DNA from: Pempheris klunzingeri
Lineage: Eukaryota > Chordata > Actinopteri > Acropomatiformes > Pempheridae
Direction: 5' to 3'
NCBI RefSeq assembly: GCF_042242105.1
Contig: NC_092013.1
Coordinates: forward strand, 13,261,618-13,325,617
DNA length: 64,000 nt
Positions within the stretch are counted from its first letter, which is position 1. Each line of letters starts with the position of its first letter. This document shows positions 1-13,400 of this stretch, in pieces. The notes beneath the pieces were generated by a model. The model did no database searches. It was not told where the DNA came from and was given only the letters and a program-made list of their open reading frames with translations. The translations under genes were made by a program, and so were the position numbers.

Positions 1-2825
1 ATGCTGATCGGATTCGCCACACTACAGCTACACGGAGGAAAAGAACAGAATGAAAAAGAAACAGTGAATTGACTCAGAGTTTGCACCACTGAGTTTTGAT
101 CCAGTGCATGTTGGTAATCAAATCTATGATGAGGAGGATAGCCCCAAATTGAACCAATGACGGATATGCTGATTGGACCAGTGACTTTTAATACAAAAAT
201 AGAATTCAAAGCATTTGAGATGTAAAAATTCCCTCAGAGGAAACATGATTTTGATTCATATCATTGTGAGTTTTTACCCAGTTTCTGGTGCTGTCTCTAT
301 TACAAACATCATTCCAGCACACAGCAGGAATAAGACTTGACTTGAAATATTACACAACAATCGATAGGCTCTCTGGCACTGTTTAATGTAATTAATTAAT
401 AGTATTTAGACTGTGAGAGATATTCTGCCTCTGTGTCAGTTTAATACGTCCATTACAGTTTGGCTGACTGATGTGATTGTTGCATAAAGCAGTCAGCCAT
501 TGAATAAACCATTGATTTTTTCTTTTTTATGATGAAGTGCTCTGGCTATTGCAGCATGCATTTTTAAGACCACTACATTTGATTGGATGGATGACAAGAA
601 GACAAGTTAGTAGTATGTTTCCTCTTATATGCATGATGGCTGATTAATAAGCTGAAAAAGTTATAATGAAGATGTAGGCCTGGCCTGTACTGCAGTCTAT
701 TGTTTTTTTTTAAAAATCTTGTGTTATTACTCATTTCATAAGACAAATGGAATAAATCCAAATGAAAATTGAGGAGAACAGTTTTATAAAGCAGAGCAAA
801 ATGTCACTAACAAATTAAGGGAAACATTAACAGGCCTATTAAATAGCTCAACACATAAATAAACTACAAGACCACTGCCCCCCCTTTTTTTTTTTAAAAA
901 AAAAAGCTACAAATGTAGACTACTTTGCTGACAAATTGCCTGACAACGAATAAATAGCAACAAATAACAGCAGTAAACTAGGGCAAACAGTGCAGCAGAG
1001 ACAGTCGCAAAAAAGGGACCATGAATGCACCGTCTCTAAAACAAACGCATGGTCACGAGAGGCAGATACCAGCTGGGGGACCTGTGCTATATTTAACATC
1101 CGAAGCTTAAAACAACAAGGTCGCAGTGATTTAAAAAAAAACAACATATAAACAAATCTACAAATACAACAAATCTGATCAAAAAAAAATCAAACTGCAT
1201 CCCACTGAGAGACATTTGATAACCTGCTCTGCGTTAAGGCTGCAGGGCGTGAATGACATGCGAGGGGTTGAATGGAGATTAAAAAGGTTTTTGCCGGTGC
1301 AAAACGCCTGCAACAGTGGGAACCGGTGCGATTTTCTTGTCAGTGATCATGCAAGGAGGCTGGGGGAAGAAAAGACGGTGTAGGTGTGCGAGGCGTGCTG
1401 CAGCGCTCAAGGGTACGGCAGTCAAAGGAAGGCAGCATCCCCGGGTTAAACCGGGAGGCTGCAGACGTGCGACATGGAGGCGCACTGAAGAGCTTGGTAA
1501 GTTTTACAGCGGAAAGAAAAACTACACGATTGTCCATGCATTTAGTTGGATATATAACTGGAGAAAGAAATATATTTATATGACCTACCTAAATGGCGAT
1601 CTGTGGCTGTGATGTGCTCTCCTTCCCTCTGGGAGCGATGTGGTTGCTGAGCCCGTGCGCAGCGCTCAGACTTCTCCTGACGTCAAGAAAACCAGACGTC
1701 TGTGGACGTAGTGCAGCATAAAATCACTCTCTGTTCTCTTAACAACCTGATCTCATATCCACCTTATGGTCTTATGGTCGAGCCGCCGTCTGTTATTCTT
1801 TGTGCGTCTGCTTGTTATTTGCTGAGAGCGTCTTGCAGCCCGGTCGAGGAGGCTCTATGCTGGAGCAGATTATATGCACGGTGTGCGATTTGAGGGGGGA
1901 AAAGGCAGGCTTAACGTGTCACAGTGAATAATTTATTACACAGCACCGAGAAGGTACACAGGAGGTTCAGCATGAAATGGTTCACACTGAGAATATGCCG
2001 CAGAATGAAGGAGGACTGGTGCCTCAGACCAACAGGCCGAATGTACACTTGCATTAAAGACTCCCCATTGATCTTGAGACAACGCCCTGCTTCTCTCTCT
2101 CAGCATCAACACTGTCAAACTCAAAGGACCTTTCCCACAGTCCACCTGGACACACAGGCCCATCGGAGGTGTGTGAGGGGTTGGTGGAGGCCAGCTTAAT
2201 GATATGTATTATAAATTACAGGGTTTGGACAAACAATCTGCATATATGCAGATTTACTACATCTACAGAGTCTCCTTTCATAATATTTCTGTCTCTTTTT
2301 TTTTTTTTTAACAGTTGGAAGAACCAGCCTACTTCCAGAGTGCTTGAACTCTGCATCTGCACAAATGAAAAATCAAATCACATGAAGTCATGCACAGTAA
2401 CTCTGGAAGTTACAGGTGTAGCCCTGCAGCTGAAGGCTTGTTCAGCCAGAAGCAGTGACTATTCAGATTTAATTAAGTTAAATGCAAGTATCATGTTTTC
2501 ATACAAAAGTGATTCTCAACTTGAACACGAATGTTTAGATTCAGTGACTCAGTACGAACACTATCAACCCTGCAAATGCGGCCTGTATAAACTAAATATG
2601 CTTGAACCACATGTCAGCATGCAAAGATAACACTTGTCACACAGCTGTTTGGTCCTTATATTTGGACCATGGTCAAAGCCATGAATTGTTCTACTTTGCA
2701 GAAGTAAAAATGTCATCGTCAGATAGTGAACCACAATATCTGAGCTCTGACCTCTTTTCCTCTGAACACTTTGTAAACATATTTCTGAAAGTGCTACATA
2801 GATGAGGTTTGTTGTTGGGTGTTGT
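1..2825. other. Upstream intergenic region, no recognisable gene
   Basis: No reading frame here resembles a known protein or has a convincing exon chain. The left part is AT-rich with short homopolymer runs (for example T/A runs near 880-905). From about 1230 to 1720 the sequence is richer in G+C and CpG and contains a perfect cyclic-AMP response element palindrome (TGACGTCA) at 1678-1685, so a promoter for an unseen transcript is possible. A T-run followed by AACAG near 2300-2314 looks like a splice acceptor, but no exon with homology follows it. Confidence 0.5.
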
Positions 2826-2933
2826 TGAGCAATGGAGCAGGTGCACCCCCAATATTAGACCTGTGTCATATGTAGCACGAGAAATAAAAATTACATTTCC
2901 TGTCCTGACCTAAGCTGTTTTCTCATATAAACT
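2826..2933 (+). repeat. Dispersed repeat, copy A (short form)
   Basis: This 108-bp stretch matches 3597-3806 in the same orientation in two blocks. Block 1 is 2826-2860 against 3597-3631, containing GAGCAATGGAGCAG. Block 2 is 2862-2933 against 3735-3806, containing GCTGTTTTCTCATATAAACT. The two blocks are adjacent here but separated by about 103 bp in the other copy. The family is unidentified; decay from an older mobile element is an inference. Confidence 0.7.
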
Positions 2934-3260
2934 AGGTGAGGGCTACAGGAGGCAGGACGTAATGTAAAAGTACACTGTGGTTGTAATTCGGCATTTTTAA
3001 GTATTCAGCTGAAACAAAATGACTTTTATTCTATGAGAGTCTCCTCTCTCTCATTAGTGCTGCTTCACAGCGAAGCGTTCAGGCCCAGTCAGAACTAACA
3101 GCTACACCACTGTGGTCCAAACAAAATGTAGTTTAAAGTTCAACAAAGTCATTACATGAGATGAGGTCCTGATGGGTGAATCGGTCAAAATTATAACTTT
3201 TACCTGAGAGACTTGAGCTTGAGTCTGATGTTTATGTAAAGAGGCGATGTTGATAATTTA

Positions 3261-3265
<5 letters not shown>

Positions 3266-3312
<47 letters not shown>
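3266..3312. repeat. (CA)n microsatellite
   Basis: Uninterrupted AC/CA dinucleotide array of about 47 bp, lying between the two copies of the upstream dispersed repeat. Confidence 0.97.
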
Positions 3313-3314
<2 letters not shown>

Positions 3315-3596
3315 GTGTATGAGGGGTTTGGATTTGGCTAGTATGGTTTTCCAAACACAACTAAAGCTTGGTTTTGAGTCTAAATATTTCCAGATGATTT
3401 AAGTGGCTTTGCAGTTTGCCTAAGAATTGTGTGCATTACGTACACTTTGAGACAACATTTAATCGGAAGCTAAGAGCTGAAATTAGTACAGAACATAATG
3501 TAAAACTAATATTCTATTGTATCTATGGTATTCTATGGTATGGTACGGTAATCAGTGGAAATGCATATGGTATTCTATTGAATGGTCTTCAGCGCC

Positions 3597-3806
3597 TGAG
3601 CAATGGAGCAGCTGCACCCCCAGTATTAGACTAGTTGGAGCAAATGTGTGTTTTTGCATCTCCACTTATTGATCAAACAACATCGCTATTTCCAACATTT
3701 TAGCAAGTTTGGATCAAAATTAGTCACTCCAGGCTGTGTTATATATAGCATGTGAATTAGAAATTAAATTTCCTGTCCTTACCGAAGCTGTTTTCTCATA
3801 TAAACT
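3597..3806 (+). repeat. Dispersed repeat, copy B (long form)
   Basis: Second copy of the repeat at 2826-2933. The shared blocks are 3597-3631 and 3735-3806, with 103 bp between them (3632-3734) that the first copy lacks. Either this copy carries an insertion or the first copy carries a deletion. No terminal repeats or coding capacity were recognised. Confidence 0.7.
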
Positions 3807-3966
3807 CCTGGAGAATCAGGTCCGGACAGCCACAGTTCCCCTTTCACAAGTAGCACACAATCACACAGTCTATGCACTTAACAGGATATTGTGTCAGATG
3901 TGTTACAACCCAGTAAAATACCGTCTATGGGTGGCACCAACTATTGGGTGTGTTGCTCCTCCTAGA

Positions 3967-3982
3967 CTGCAGGGGGCAGCAG
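3967..3982 (+). promoter_or_regulatory. Candidate CTCF-like motif upstream of pbrm1
   Basis: CTGCAGGGGGCAGCAG resembles the core of the CTCF consensus (an AGGGGGC centre). It sits about 100 bp before the putative pbrm1 first exon. This is a motif match only. Confidence 0.3.
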
Positions 3983-4049
3983 TGCCTCCGGTGGCGCTTT
4001 TCCTTCTCTGCCCACAAACACAATACAACCTCAACTTCCGGACTGGAGT

Positions 4050-4487
4050 TTTCAAACAATACTAGCTAGCCAGCTAGCCGTTACACATTTTCGCTCAGGG
4101 AACTACGGCAAACTTTGCTGAGTTTTGGGTAAGATTTGTGTCTGAAAGTCAGTTTATGTCGTTTTGTATTCATCCCAGCTTGCATGTGGTTTCTGGTAAC
4201 TTTAAAATACGTAGCATGGCTGTGTTGTTAGGAAAGCGGCAAGCCGGCTAGGATAACATGCTAACAGCCGCTCGCCTGTTTGCTTTGTTTCATACATCCG
4301 AGCGATGCTAACGCTAACCAGCTGAGTTTGCTCTTGTTCCGGTTTTATTCATGTTTTGAATTGTGCGACGGATGACTAGCGTTTACTTTAACTTAAAGTA
4401 AGCAAAACAGTTTTTGTAAGTTTAAACTCTTGTATTTTTGTTTGTATTTGTAGCTAGCGGGCTAGCTTGCTGTTAAACCAGCCAGCG
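4050..4487 (+). promoter_or_regulatory. pbrm1: pbrm1 promoter/5'UTR region with a probable UTR intron
   Basis: A likely non-coding first exon ends at 4128, before a consensus donor (GG|GTAAGA at 4129). The exon holding the start codon follows an acceptor (TTTGTAG, ending at 4453), so the UTR intron would be 4129-4453. The region is rich in GCTAGC and GCTAAC motifs (about 4063-4078, 4310-4320 and 4451-4467), a pattern seen again before stau1. No TATA box is evident. The transcription start is inferred, not observed. Confidence 0.5.
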
Positions 4488-7400
4488 ATGTCAGCCAAGA
4501 GGAGAAGAGCCACTTCTCCCTCCAGCAGCATCAGTGGAGGGGGTGACCTCGATGATACCAACTCCTCCACTCCTGGAAGTGGCAGAAAAAGAAGAAGGAT
4601 CTCCAATGTTCCTCCTGTAGATACGGTGAATACTCTGATTTATTATTTATAGAAAATATGATTGTATTTATTACATGTTCATTAGCTTCTCTTATTTCAT
4701 ATTGCATTAGTAATCACTTCAAATGTTAAGGATGCTGATCACTTGTTCCCTTTAGATTGCTGTATGCCATGAGCTGTTCAATGCTGTCAGGGACCACAGG
4801 GATGAACAAGGGAGGCAACTATGTGAAGTTTTTCTAAGGGTACCAAAGAGAAGGTATTGTAACATTTGAGGTCTGAGTAAAGCTTGAAATTGGTAGTACT
4901 GTAAACTTTGTGGGTGGGCCTGTCCAAGATACTTACAGTGAACGTGTCTACCAACTGTCATAAACTGTACATGTCGCGCTGAGATTAGACCGTCCGCCTG
5001 GTGGGTGGGTTGTCTTCAGACATAAAGGGATTACAGTGATGTCTGATCTCTCTTGTTCTTCTTCAGGAATCAGCCTGATTATTATGAGGTGGTGTCCCAG
5101 CCAATTGATATGACAAAAATTCAGTATAAACTGAAATCAGAAGATTATAGTGACGTGGAGCAGCTTACCGCTGATTTCCAGCTCATGTTCAACAATGCCA
5201 AATCATTCTACAAGGTAGGGAGAAAAAAAAGCACTGCCACAGTCATTGAAATTTAGTGTAATAGAAAAACTTTGTTGAGCCATATTTTCAAAATTCATTA
5301 CCTTTTAAGTGTGGTCTCCTTATTTTCATGATAATTCTGTGTTTCTTTTCATGTTCAATGATTCAGAGTGACAGTGAGGAGTACCAGGCTGCATGCAAGC
5401 TATGGCAGGTATATCTGCAAACAAAGACAGAGTTCATACAACCTGGGGATGGAGATGAGGATGATGAAGATGGAGATGATGTGATGGATAATCCAGGGAT
5501 GTCAACTGAAGACGAGGTAAGTTCTTTTGCTCATTAGATGCATTGTTGATGTGCCTGATAGTATGACTTTACATGAGGGAGGCTTGTGTGTAATGTAATT
5601 GAAGAGTCATTTTACTGAATGAAACATGTATTCTCTGTGTTTTTAAATGCCGGAGGTGTTTTTGTATCAAATGGATTAATGTTCTCTTGAAAGAATTGTG
5701 TTAGTTGTAAGGGTCATCATGTAACAGAAGATCTTTTTTTTTATCTTTTAGACTTCAACTGGCAGTTTAAAAGAGGTGCTGGAGCAACTTCTGGAGGCTG
5801 TGGTGTCACACACTGATCCCTCAGGGCGTCTGGTCAGTGAACTGTTCCAGAAATTGCCTTCCAAAGTGGTAAGTCCTTGTAGTCTTTAGACTTCAAATGG
5901 TGCCCCTGAAGTTGTTACACATTTTTGACACGTCTGTTTGCTTTTCCTAGCATTACCCAGACTACTATGCCATTATAAAGGAGCCAATAGATCTGAGAAC
6001 GATTGCTCAAAGAATACAGGTAGTTAATTCACTTGTCCACTGATTGCTTTGTTGTGCAACAATCTTCTTAAAATTCATAGATTTTAAAATGTCATGATGT
6101 TTTACTGTAACCACTGCTTATTTGTCATGTGTTATTACTTGCATAGATTGGATACTATAAAAGTGTCAATGCTATGGCCAAGGACATCGACCTGATGGCC
6201 AAAAATGCCAAAACATACAATGAACCAGGATCTCAGGTTTTTAAGGTAATCTCCATATCTTGTTTTTCTTTTGTTTTATAAAAGTGTAATATTACAACTC
6301 TTAACAATTGTTCTCTTTTTGTGCAGGATGCTAACACCATTAAGAAAGTCTTCATCCAGCGGAAGACTGAACTTGAACATGCTGAACCCACTAAATCTAG
6401 CCTGCGCATCAGGTATCAAACAACAGTTGCATAGTTTTTTGTGTATTATTTTTGTCTCGCACACAATTGCAAAATTATTTCCTGACAGTGAACAGTTTTT
6501 TTTTTTCAAGCTCTACATGGTGTATGTCTCATGTCTTTACTGTTACTATTCAGAAATCGCAGGTCTGGCCAGGGGGATCGTCTTTCTGGCGTCAGCGTTG
6601 CTCTTCACTACGGCTCAGAGAGTGAGGACGACCCAGTGCTCTCTGGTACGTATCAGTGCTTTAGGCAGCAGAGAAATGTGTTGAGAAAAAAAAAAAGAGT
6701 TTATCATGGTAATGTTTGCAGGCTCTGTGTGCTACGATGAGGGAGAATCGGAGGCTGAGAGTCAGAGTTCGAGTATGGAGATGAGCAATCCGATCTTCCA
6801 GCTGTATGAAGCTGTAAGGGGCGCCAGGAACAGCCAGGGCCAGGTCTTCTCTGAACCTTTCCAGCACCTGCCCTCTCGCAGAGAATATCCTGACTATTAT
6901 CAGCAGATCAAACAACCCATCGCCCTGCAGCAGATCAGGTAACGAATGATCATTTAGAAGATTCAGCTAATGTGAGGTCGAGAGGCAGAATGGCAGAAAG
7001 TTAGTGATGGGTTTTATTGGTTGACATGGTTAATTGCACCCACCTATTTGTTTATTTCTAAGGGCAAAGATGAAGGCCGGCGAGTATGAAACTGTGGAAC
7101 AGATGGATGCTGACCTCACTCTGATGTTTGAAAATGCAAAGCGCTACAACATGCCTAACTCAAGCATTTACAAACGGGCCTTTAGGCTTCAGCAAATCAT
7201 GCAGGTAAGGACATCTGCTATTTTTCTATATCTGGTCATGCTGGAAGATGTTTTCACTCTAATTAGGCTAAGAAGCAAAGAAATTAGCTGTAATTGGAAA
7301 CAGATCATCAAGCTCACTGGGTGTAATTGTCCTCTTTGGTATCTACATATCTCTTAATCTGACTGTTTTTGTATAGGCAAAAAAGAGGGAACTTCTGAGG

Positions 7401-10400
7401 AGAGACGATGAGGATGGAGACAGCATTCTGTCATCTGATGCAGGGAGCGTCAAGAGGAAAAGGTATACAGAGTTTTCTCTCCCCTTTCAGATTGTTTTCT
7501 TGAATGATATATCCATTGCTATTTCTCCGAAACATGTGGAACAAGGATCTGTAGCCCTGTTTTGTGTCTCAGTGTTGCCGTCCAAGCTTATTCACATTCC
7601 ACTTCGATTCTTTTTAAGCCACAAGAAAAATGTCAAAAAGAACCGAATGAAGGCCTTATACGCCGCAGTGACTGAGGCCAGGGAGGTGGGCACCAATCGC
7701 CGTCTCTGTGATCTGTTTATGGTCAAACCATCCAAGAAGGACTACCCTGACTATTACAACGTCATCCTCGAGCCGATGGACCTGAAGACCATTGAGCACA
7801 ACATCCGCATTGAACGCTACAGCACAGAAGAGGCTCTGATGGACGACATGAAGCTGATGTTCCGTAACGCCCGGCATTACAATGAAGAGGGATCTCAGGT
7901 AGACAGTACAGAAAATGTAAAATATGCAACATCAATCTTTGCTTTTATTGAATGCAAAACAATTTTGGCATGAGCTACATTTTTCTAATCCTGATCATTT
8001 TGGGGATTAATGTAGGTGTATAATGATGCTGATATTCTGGAGAAGATACTGAAGGACAAGCGCAGGGAGTTGGGACCTCCGACTGAAGAAGATGATTTAG
8101 GATCTCCTAAACTGAAACTAAGTATGTTTGTAGTTTTCTTCTTAAGGTTATTTCCAGTTTCACTGGCGCTCTAATTGATTATGGTTCCATTAAATTTTAG
8201 CACACATTTCTCTTCCTCAGCTCCATCTTTACTGTTAGCTAACTTCTAGCGTTTGAATCAACAAAATCTATAGACTTGCCAGGAAAGTGTGAATTGAAGC
8301 ACTGGCCCTTGACGAATTGAGTCGAATCCTTGATTGTCATATTTTTCACATTTTTAGGTCATAGAAATGTATTTTTTTAATATTTCTTTAATCTTAATTT
8401 GACTTGGAGTTGGAACACCATCATAATGATAATTATGTTTGCTTATCATCATTTTTTTTCTAATCTTGCAACGTTATAAAATGAATCTGCATTTACAAAG
8501 AGAGCTCTTCAGGAGGAGAAGACCTGTTGACCTGATCATTATCTTTCCTTTAGCAACAAAACTTTGTCTATGTCAATCTGCCATCTACCCAATACAAAGC
8601 CAACTGTTAAAATAGTGGTTTGCTGAGAGATTACATCTTTGCAGAGTATTTTTTTGTTGCAGTTGGTGCCATGTTGTGGTTTTGCATTTGTGTCTCTTTT
8701 TGACTCTAAGTATAATCATTTCATTCAGGAAAGAGTGGTGTTTCTCCAAAGAAGTCCAAATACCTCACTCCTCTCCAGCAGAAGTTAAATGAGCTCTACG
8801 ATGCCGTGCGAAACTTCACTGATCGTAGAGGTCGGCGTCTAAGCACAATCTTCCTCCGTCTGCCGTCTCGCGCCGAGTTGCCTGACTACTATGCTACCAT
8901 CAAGAGACCCATCGATATGGAGCGTCTGAGAAGCCATATGGCGGCCGGCCGTTACCAAGACGTAGAAGCCCTGATGGAGGACTTTGCTCTCATGTTCAAC
9001 AATGCCTGCATGTACAATGAGCCCGAGTCTCTGATCTATCGGGATGCTCTAGTGTTGCATAGGGTGCTGCTGGAGACACGCAAGCAGCAGGAGGGAGGCG
9101 AGGACTCGGGGCCTCCTGCTGTTGCACCTCTGGTGCGAGAGCTGATCAGGAACCTGTTTGTGTCCGTGCTGGGCCACCAGGATGAAGAGGGCCGCTGCTA
9201 CAGCGACTCGCTGGCTGAAATTCCTGCTGTGGATCCAGCTGCCCCGGAGAAGCCACCACTTAACTTCGATGTCATCAGGATGAACGTGGACCGTGGCCGG
9301 TACAGGAGGCTAGATGTTTTTCAGGAACACATGTTTGAAGTGCTGGAGAAGGCAAGAAGACTACACAGGTACATCAACTTACTTTGGAAAGGCTGCCATG
9401 GGGTTATCTGAGGCTAAAGAAACAAAAGCAGTCAGGCAATTCATTTGCCTTACACTGTAACAGCAAATAGAAAAGGGTGTTGAAATGAACTGCTAAAATA
9501 CTTACAAGCTCACTGATACCCATAATCCACAATCTTCAGCCCTAAATGTACGTATTTTTGTTTAAAGAATTATGGATCGCCTACTTCTTGCAGTGTCTAT
9601 GAAATGTAATATGCACATTAGTAACTTCACTAGCTCTTCGTCCTTTATTTGTAATGTTTTCAAACACAATAGGATGTGTTGTTATGATGTCCAGTTGGTG
9701 GGTTGGGTCTACACCTCTCACAAATGTAGGTATAATTATTCAAGTTGTAGTAAACTATTCAGAAATTAACTCAAATTTCATGCTTGTGGACCAACACACT
9801 GGTTCTTCAGCTAAAGCTGTAATATTCTCTGTTACTTAATTCATCCTGAATCTGAGGCCTCTTCACAACAAACTAACAGCTAAAACAGGCAGCTACACGC
9901 TGTTCAAACGTGTTTGTGTAATGCCTTTTTTTTTTTCTTTTTTTGCATTTGCAGGACTGACTCAGAGATATTTGAGGATGCAGTGGAACTACAACAGTTT
10001 TTCATCAAGATCAGGGATGAGCTATGCAAGAACGGAGAGATTCTGCTGTCCACTGCACTCAACTACACGTTGAAACACCTGCACAGTGACGTGGAGCAGG
10101 AAAAGAGGGAAAAAATTCCCAAAGAGATTGAGGAGGACAAGCAAAAGGAGGAGGAAGAAGAGAAGGAAAACAAAGGTGTGTCTCAACCTTTGGCATGATA
10201 CACAGGTATGACGAATATGCTCAAATGTTGACGTGGTATTAATTCAAGATCATTATATATTTCTCACCTAAAAAAAGGTGAGAAAGCCGTGGACCTGCCA
10301 GGAGAGGTATTTCATTCAGAGTCTGAAAAGGACCGCGTGTACAGTCAGGACTGCAGCTTTGAAAACAGCACCTACCACGTGGGGGACTTTGTCTATGTGG

Positions 10401-13400
10401 AGCCGTCAGAAGCGAAGCTGAAGCTGCACATTGTCTGCATTGAACGCCTGTGGGAGGATGAAGCAGGTAATTATCACTTTTTAGGAAGCTTAAAAAAAAA
10501 TCCGTTCACAGCTGCAATTCATATCAGTAGTAGTGTTTTTTTGTTACACACCCCATGCAAAATCAACAGGCAAATTTATTTTAAGAAAACACTGTAAACT
10601 GCATATAGATAATAGTTATTCTTTTGTTTTAACTAGTAAATGCAAATTTCAGTTTTCTTGTATGGAATATTCGCTGATATGTCCTTGTTTTGGGCCACGT
10701 GTGAAGGTGAGAAGTGGCTCTATGGCTGCTGGTTCTACAGACCAAGTGAAACCTTCCACCTGGCAACACGCAAGTTCCTGGAAAAAGAGGTCTTCAAGAG
10801 CGACTACTACAACAAAGTGTCTATCAGTAAAGTGCTGGGCAAGTGTGTGGTCATGTTTGTGAAGGTGAGACCCCCTACAGAACCACATGTAGGAAATTCT
10901 TTATTCGATTTGACCTGTTTTTTTATATATATACTTTTTGCTGGGTTTTTTTTGTAGGATTATTTCAAAATGCAGCCTGAGGGCTATAGACCCGAGGATG
11001 TGTACATCTGCGAGTCCCGCTACGCTGCCAGGACCAAGTCATTCAAGAAGATCAAGATATGGGCCATGCCCTCGAACTCTGTGAAGTTGGTTGCTCGGGA
11101 GGTGCCGCTGCCTGTCGTCCGTGTGGCTTCCATGTTTGCAAAGCCTGACCAGGACAAACCGACAATTTCATATGCAGTCAGTGGCAGTTTTGTGGACAAG
11201 GTGGGGTTAAACTTCCTTTTCTACCGTTGGGACAGCACATAATTATTTGTAGAGTTGTTTTTTTTTCCCTGTTTTATGAGCATCTTTTAATCCTGTGTGC
11301 AAACTGGGTCACGGTAGAAGCAAATGGAAAGGCACAACAAAGAAAATAGATACAGATAATGGAGTGATACCAGACCATGACAGTGAGCAACCTTTGTCAT
11401 AATCCCGAAAGGCATCCAGAATGAAGACATTAGTCCTCGTCTAAATGGAAGAAGAACATAAAATGTAGACTATATTGTCACCAAATAAGATCACTGTTGG
11501 TTGGCCTCGACTGCAGGGGACTAATTAACTCACAGACTGGTAGCAGACATGTCTTGGCAAAGAGCAGGGTAGCAGAGGAGCAGTTTATTTGTTGAAAATG
11601 TGCTTGTCACAGTATAAACAAACACAAGTCTAATGTGTGGCCATTTTTTATGCAATCAGGAGAGAGAGGATGTCCCCATGGAGATGAGCGGAGCCGAACC
11701 CGGCTGTCAGCACTATGAACAGCTACGCTACAACAACGTGTGGTTCAAAGTGGGAGACTGTGTTTACATCCAGTCACATGGTCTGTCAAAGCCCCGGGTT
11801 GCCAGGTGGGTGAAAGTGTAGGAAGGCTTCTTGTTGAAATGGGGCCTGATGTGCCATTGGTGCTGCATCAGTATTACTTATTTATTAACTATTGGTCACT
11901 TGGCTCCTTTGGTTTGGCTGAAGGATTGAGAAGCTGTGGGTGCAGAATGGAACAACTTACTTCTTCGGACCCATCTTCATTCATCCGGAGGAGACGGAGC
12001 ACGAACCCACAAAGATGTTCTACAAGAGAGAAGTGTTTCTGAGCCACCTGGAGGAGACGTTGCCTACGAACTGTGTTATAGGTACTGCTTTGATAACTTC
12101 CCAGAACGTGTGTTTCCACATCACACTGAGCCAGTACAGTAAGTCATCCATCAACATCATTATTAACAAACATGCTTCATCCTTTCTGTCTGCTCTCCAG
12201 GGAAATGTATGGTGTCCTCCTTTAAAGACTACCTGTCGTGCAGACCCACCGAGGTTTCAGAGGACGATATCCTGCTGTGCGAGAGCCGCTACATTGACAC
12301 AGAGAAGCAGATGAAAAAGTTCAAGGGTCTGAAACGCTTCTCATACTCTTCCAAAGTGGTGGAGGATGAGATCTTCTATTTCAGGTTGGTCAGTCAAGCA
12401 GAGCAACAATTTTGGTTCAAGGCTACACAATTTCTTGCCCCATGTGAACTTTTGCTTGTTTTCTCTTGTGCTCTTGTGTCTTTCGTAGGAAACTGATAGT
12501 GCCACAGAAGGAGCCGTCACCCTTTTTGAACAAGAAGATAGATGAGCTTGAGGTTAAACTAGCAGATATGGAGGATGCAGATGATGATATGGAAGATATG
12601 GACGACGAGGAGGAGGCTCCAGAGACGCCTTCTATGCCTCAAATGCAAACCCCACATGCCAGTGATATGGACATCATGCCATACACGCCTTCTCAGGTAC
12701 CCTTTCACCTCCCAAAAACCCTTAAGCCAAAAAGTCTAAGTACTAATATTAAAATCAGCAGCCACCCAGTTTGTTTTTTAACCTGCGTCTTTGTTTTTTC
12801 ATAAAGTCGACTCCTAAGGTGAAGGGCTTATCAAAGAAGGAAGGCGCCAAGAGGAAGATGAACATGAGTGGCTATATCTTGTTCAGCAGTGAGATGCGAG
12901 CAGTGATCAAAGCCCGACACCCAGACTACTCCTTCGGGGAGCTGAGTCGACTGGTGGGCACTGAGTGGAGGAACCTCGAGGCTTCCAAGAAAGCAGAGTA
13001 TGAAGGTGAGAAGAGGCGATTCTCATGGAAGAAGTTCCCTGCTGTGAACTGTGAAGTAAAGACATAAAATGATTTGTTTGTTTCAGAGCGTGCTGCCAAA
13101 ATAGTGGAGCAACAAGATCGTGAGAGACCACCCCAGAAGCAAGCGTCCCCTAGAGCAGGTACCCCTGTAGGGGCACTGATGGGGGTGGTGCCGTCGCCTA
13201 GCACTATGGGAATGATAAACCAGACCATGACACCTGTGTCAGGTAACCCCTCGCAGAGGTAGCACGAGTGTTTGACAACAAGGCAGCAGGGAAATGAGGC
13301 TGGACTGTTAAAAACCGTAATCCTCTAATTGTCTTGTCATTTGAAAATTATTTGTCTCAAAACCACATTCTTAAAGCAACAGTTTTCTTCTTTTGCTGCT

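Noticed and set aside
1316-1612. Overlapping 60-98 codon open frames on both strands near 1.3-1.6 kb
   Set aside because: Frames overlap on both strands, have low-complexity basic composition and no homology; this is what GC-richer sequence gives by chance.
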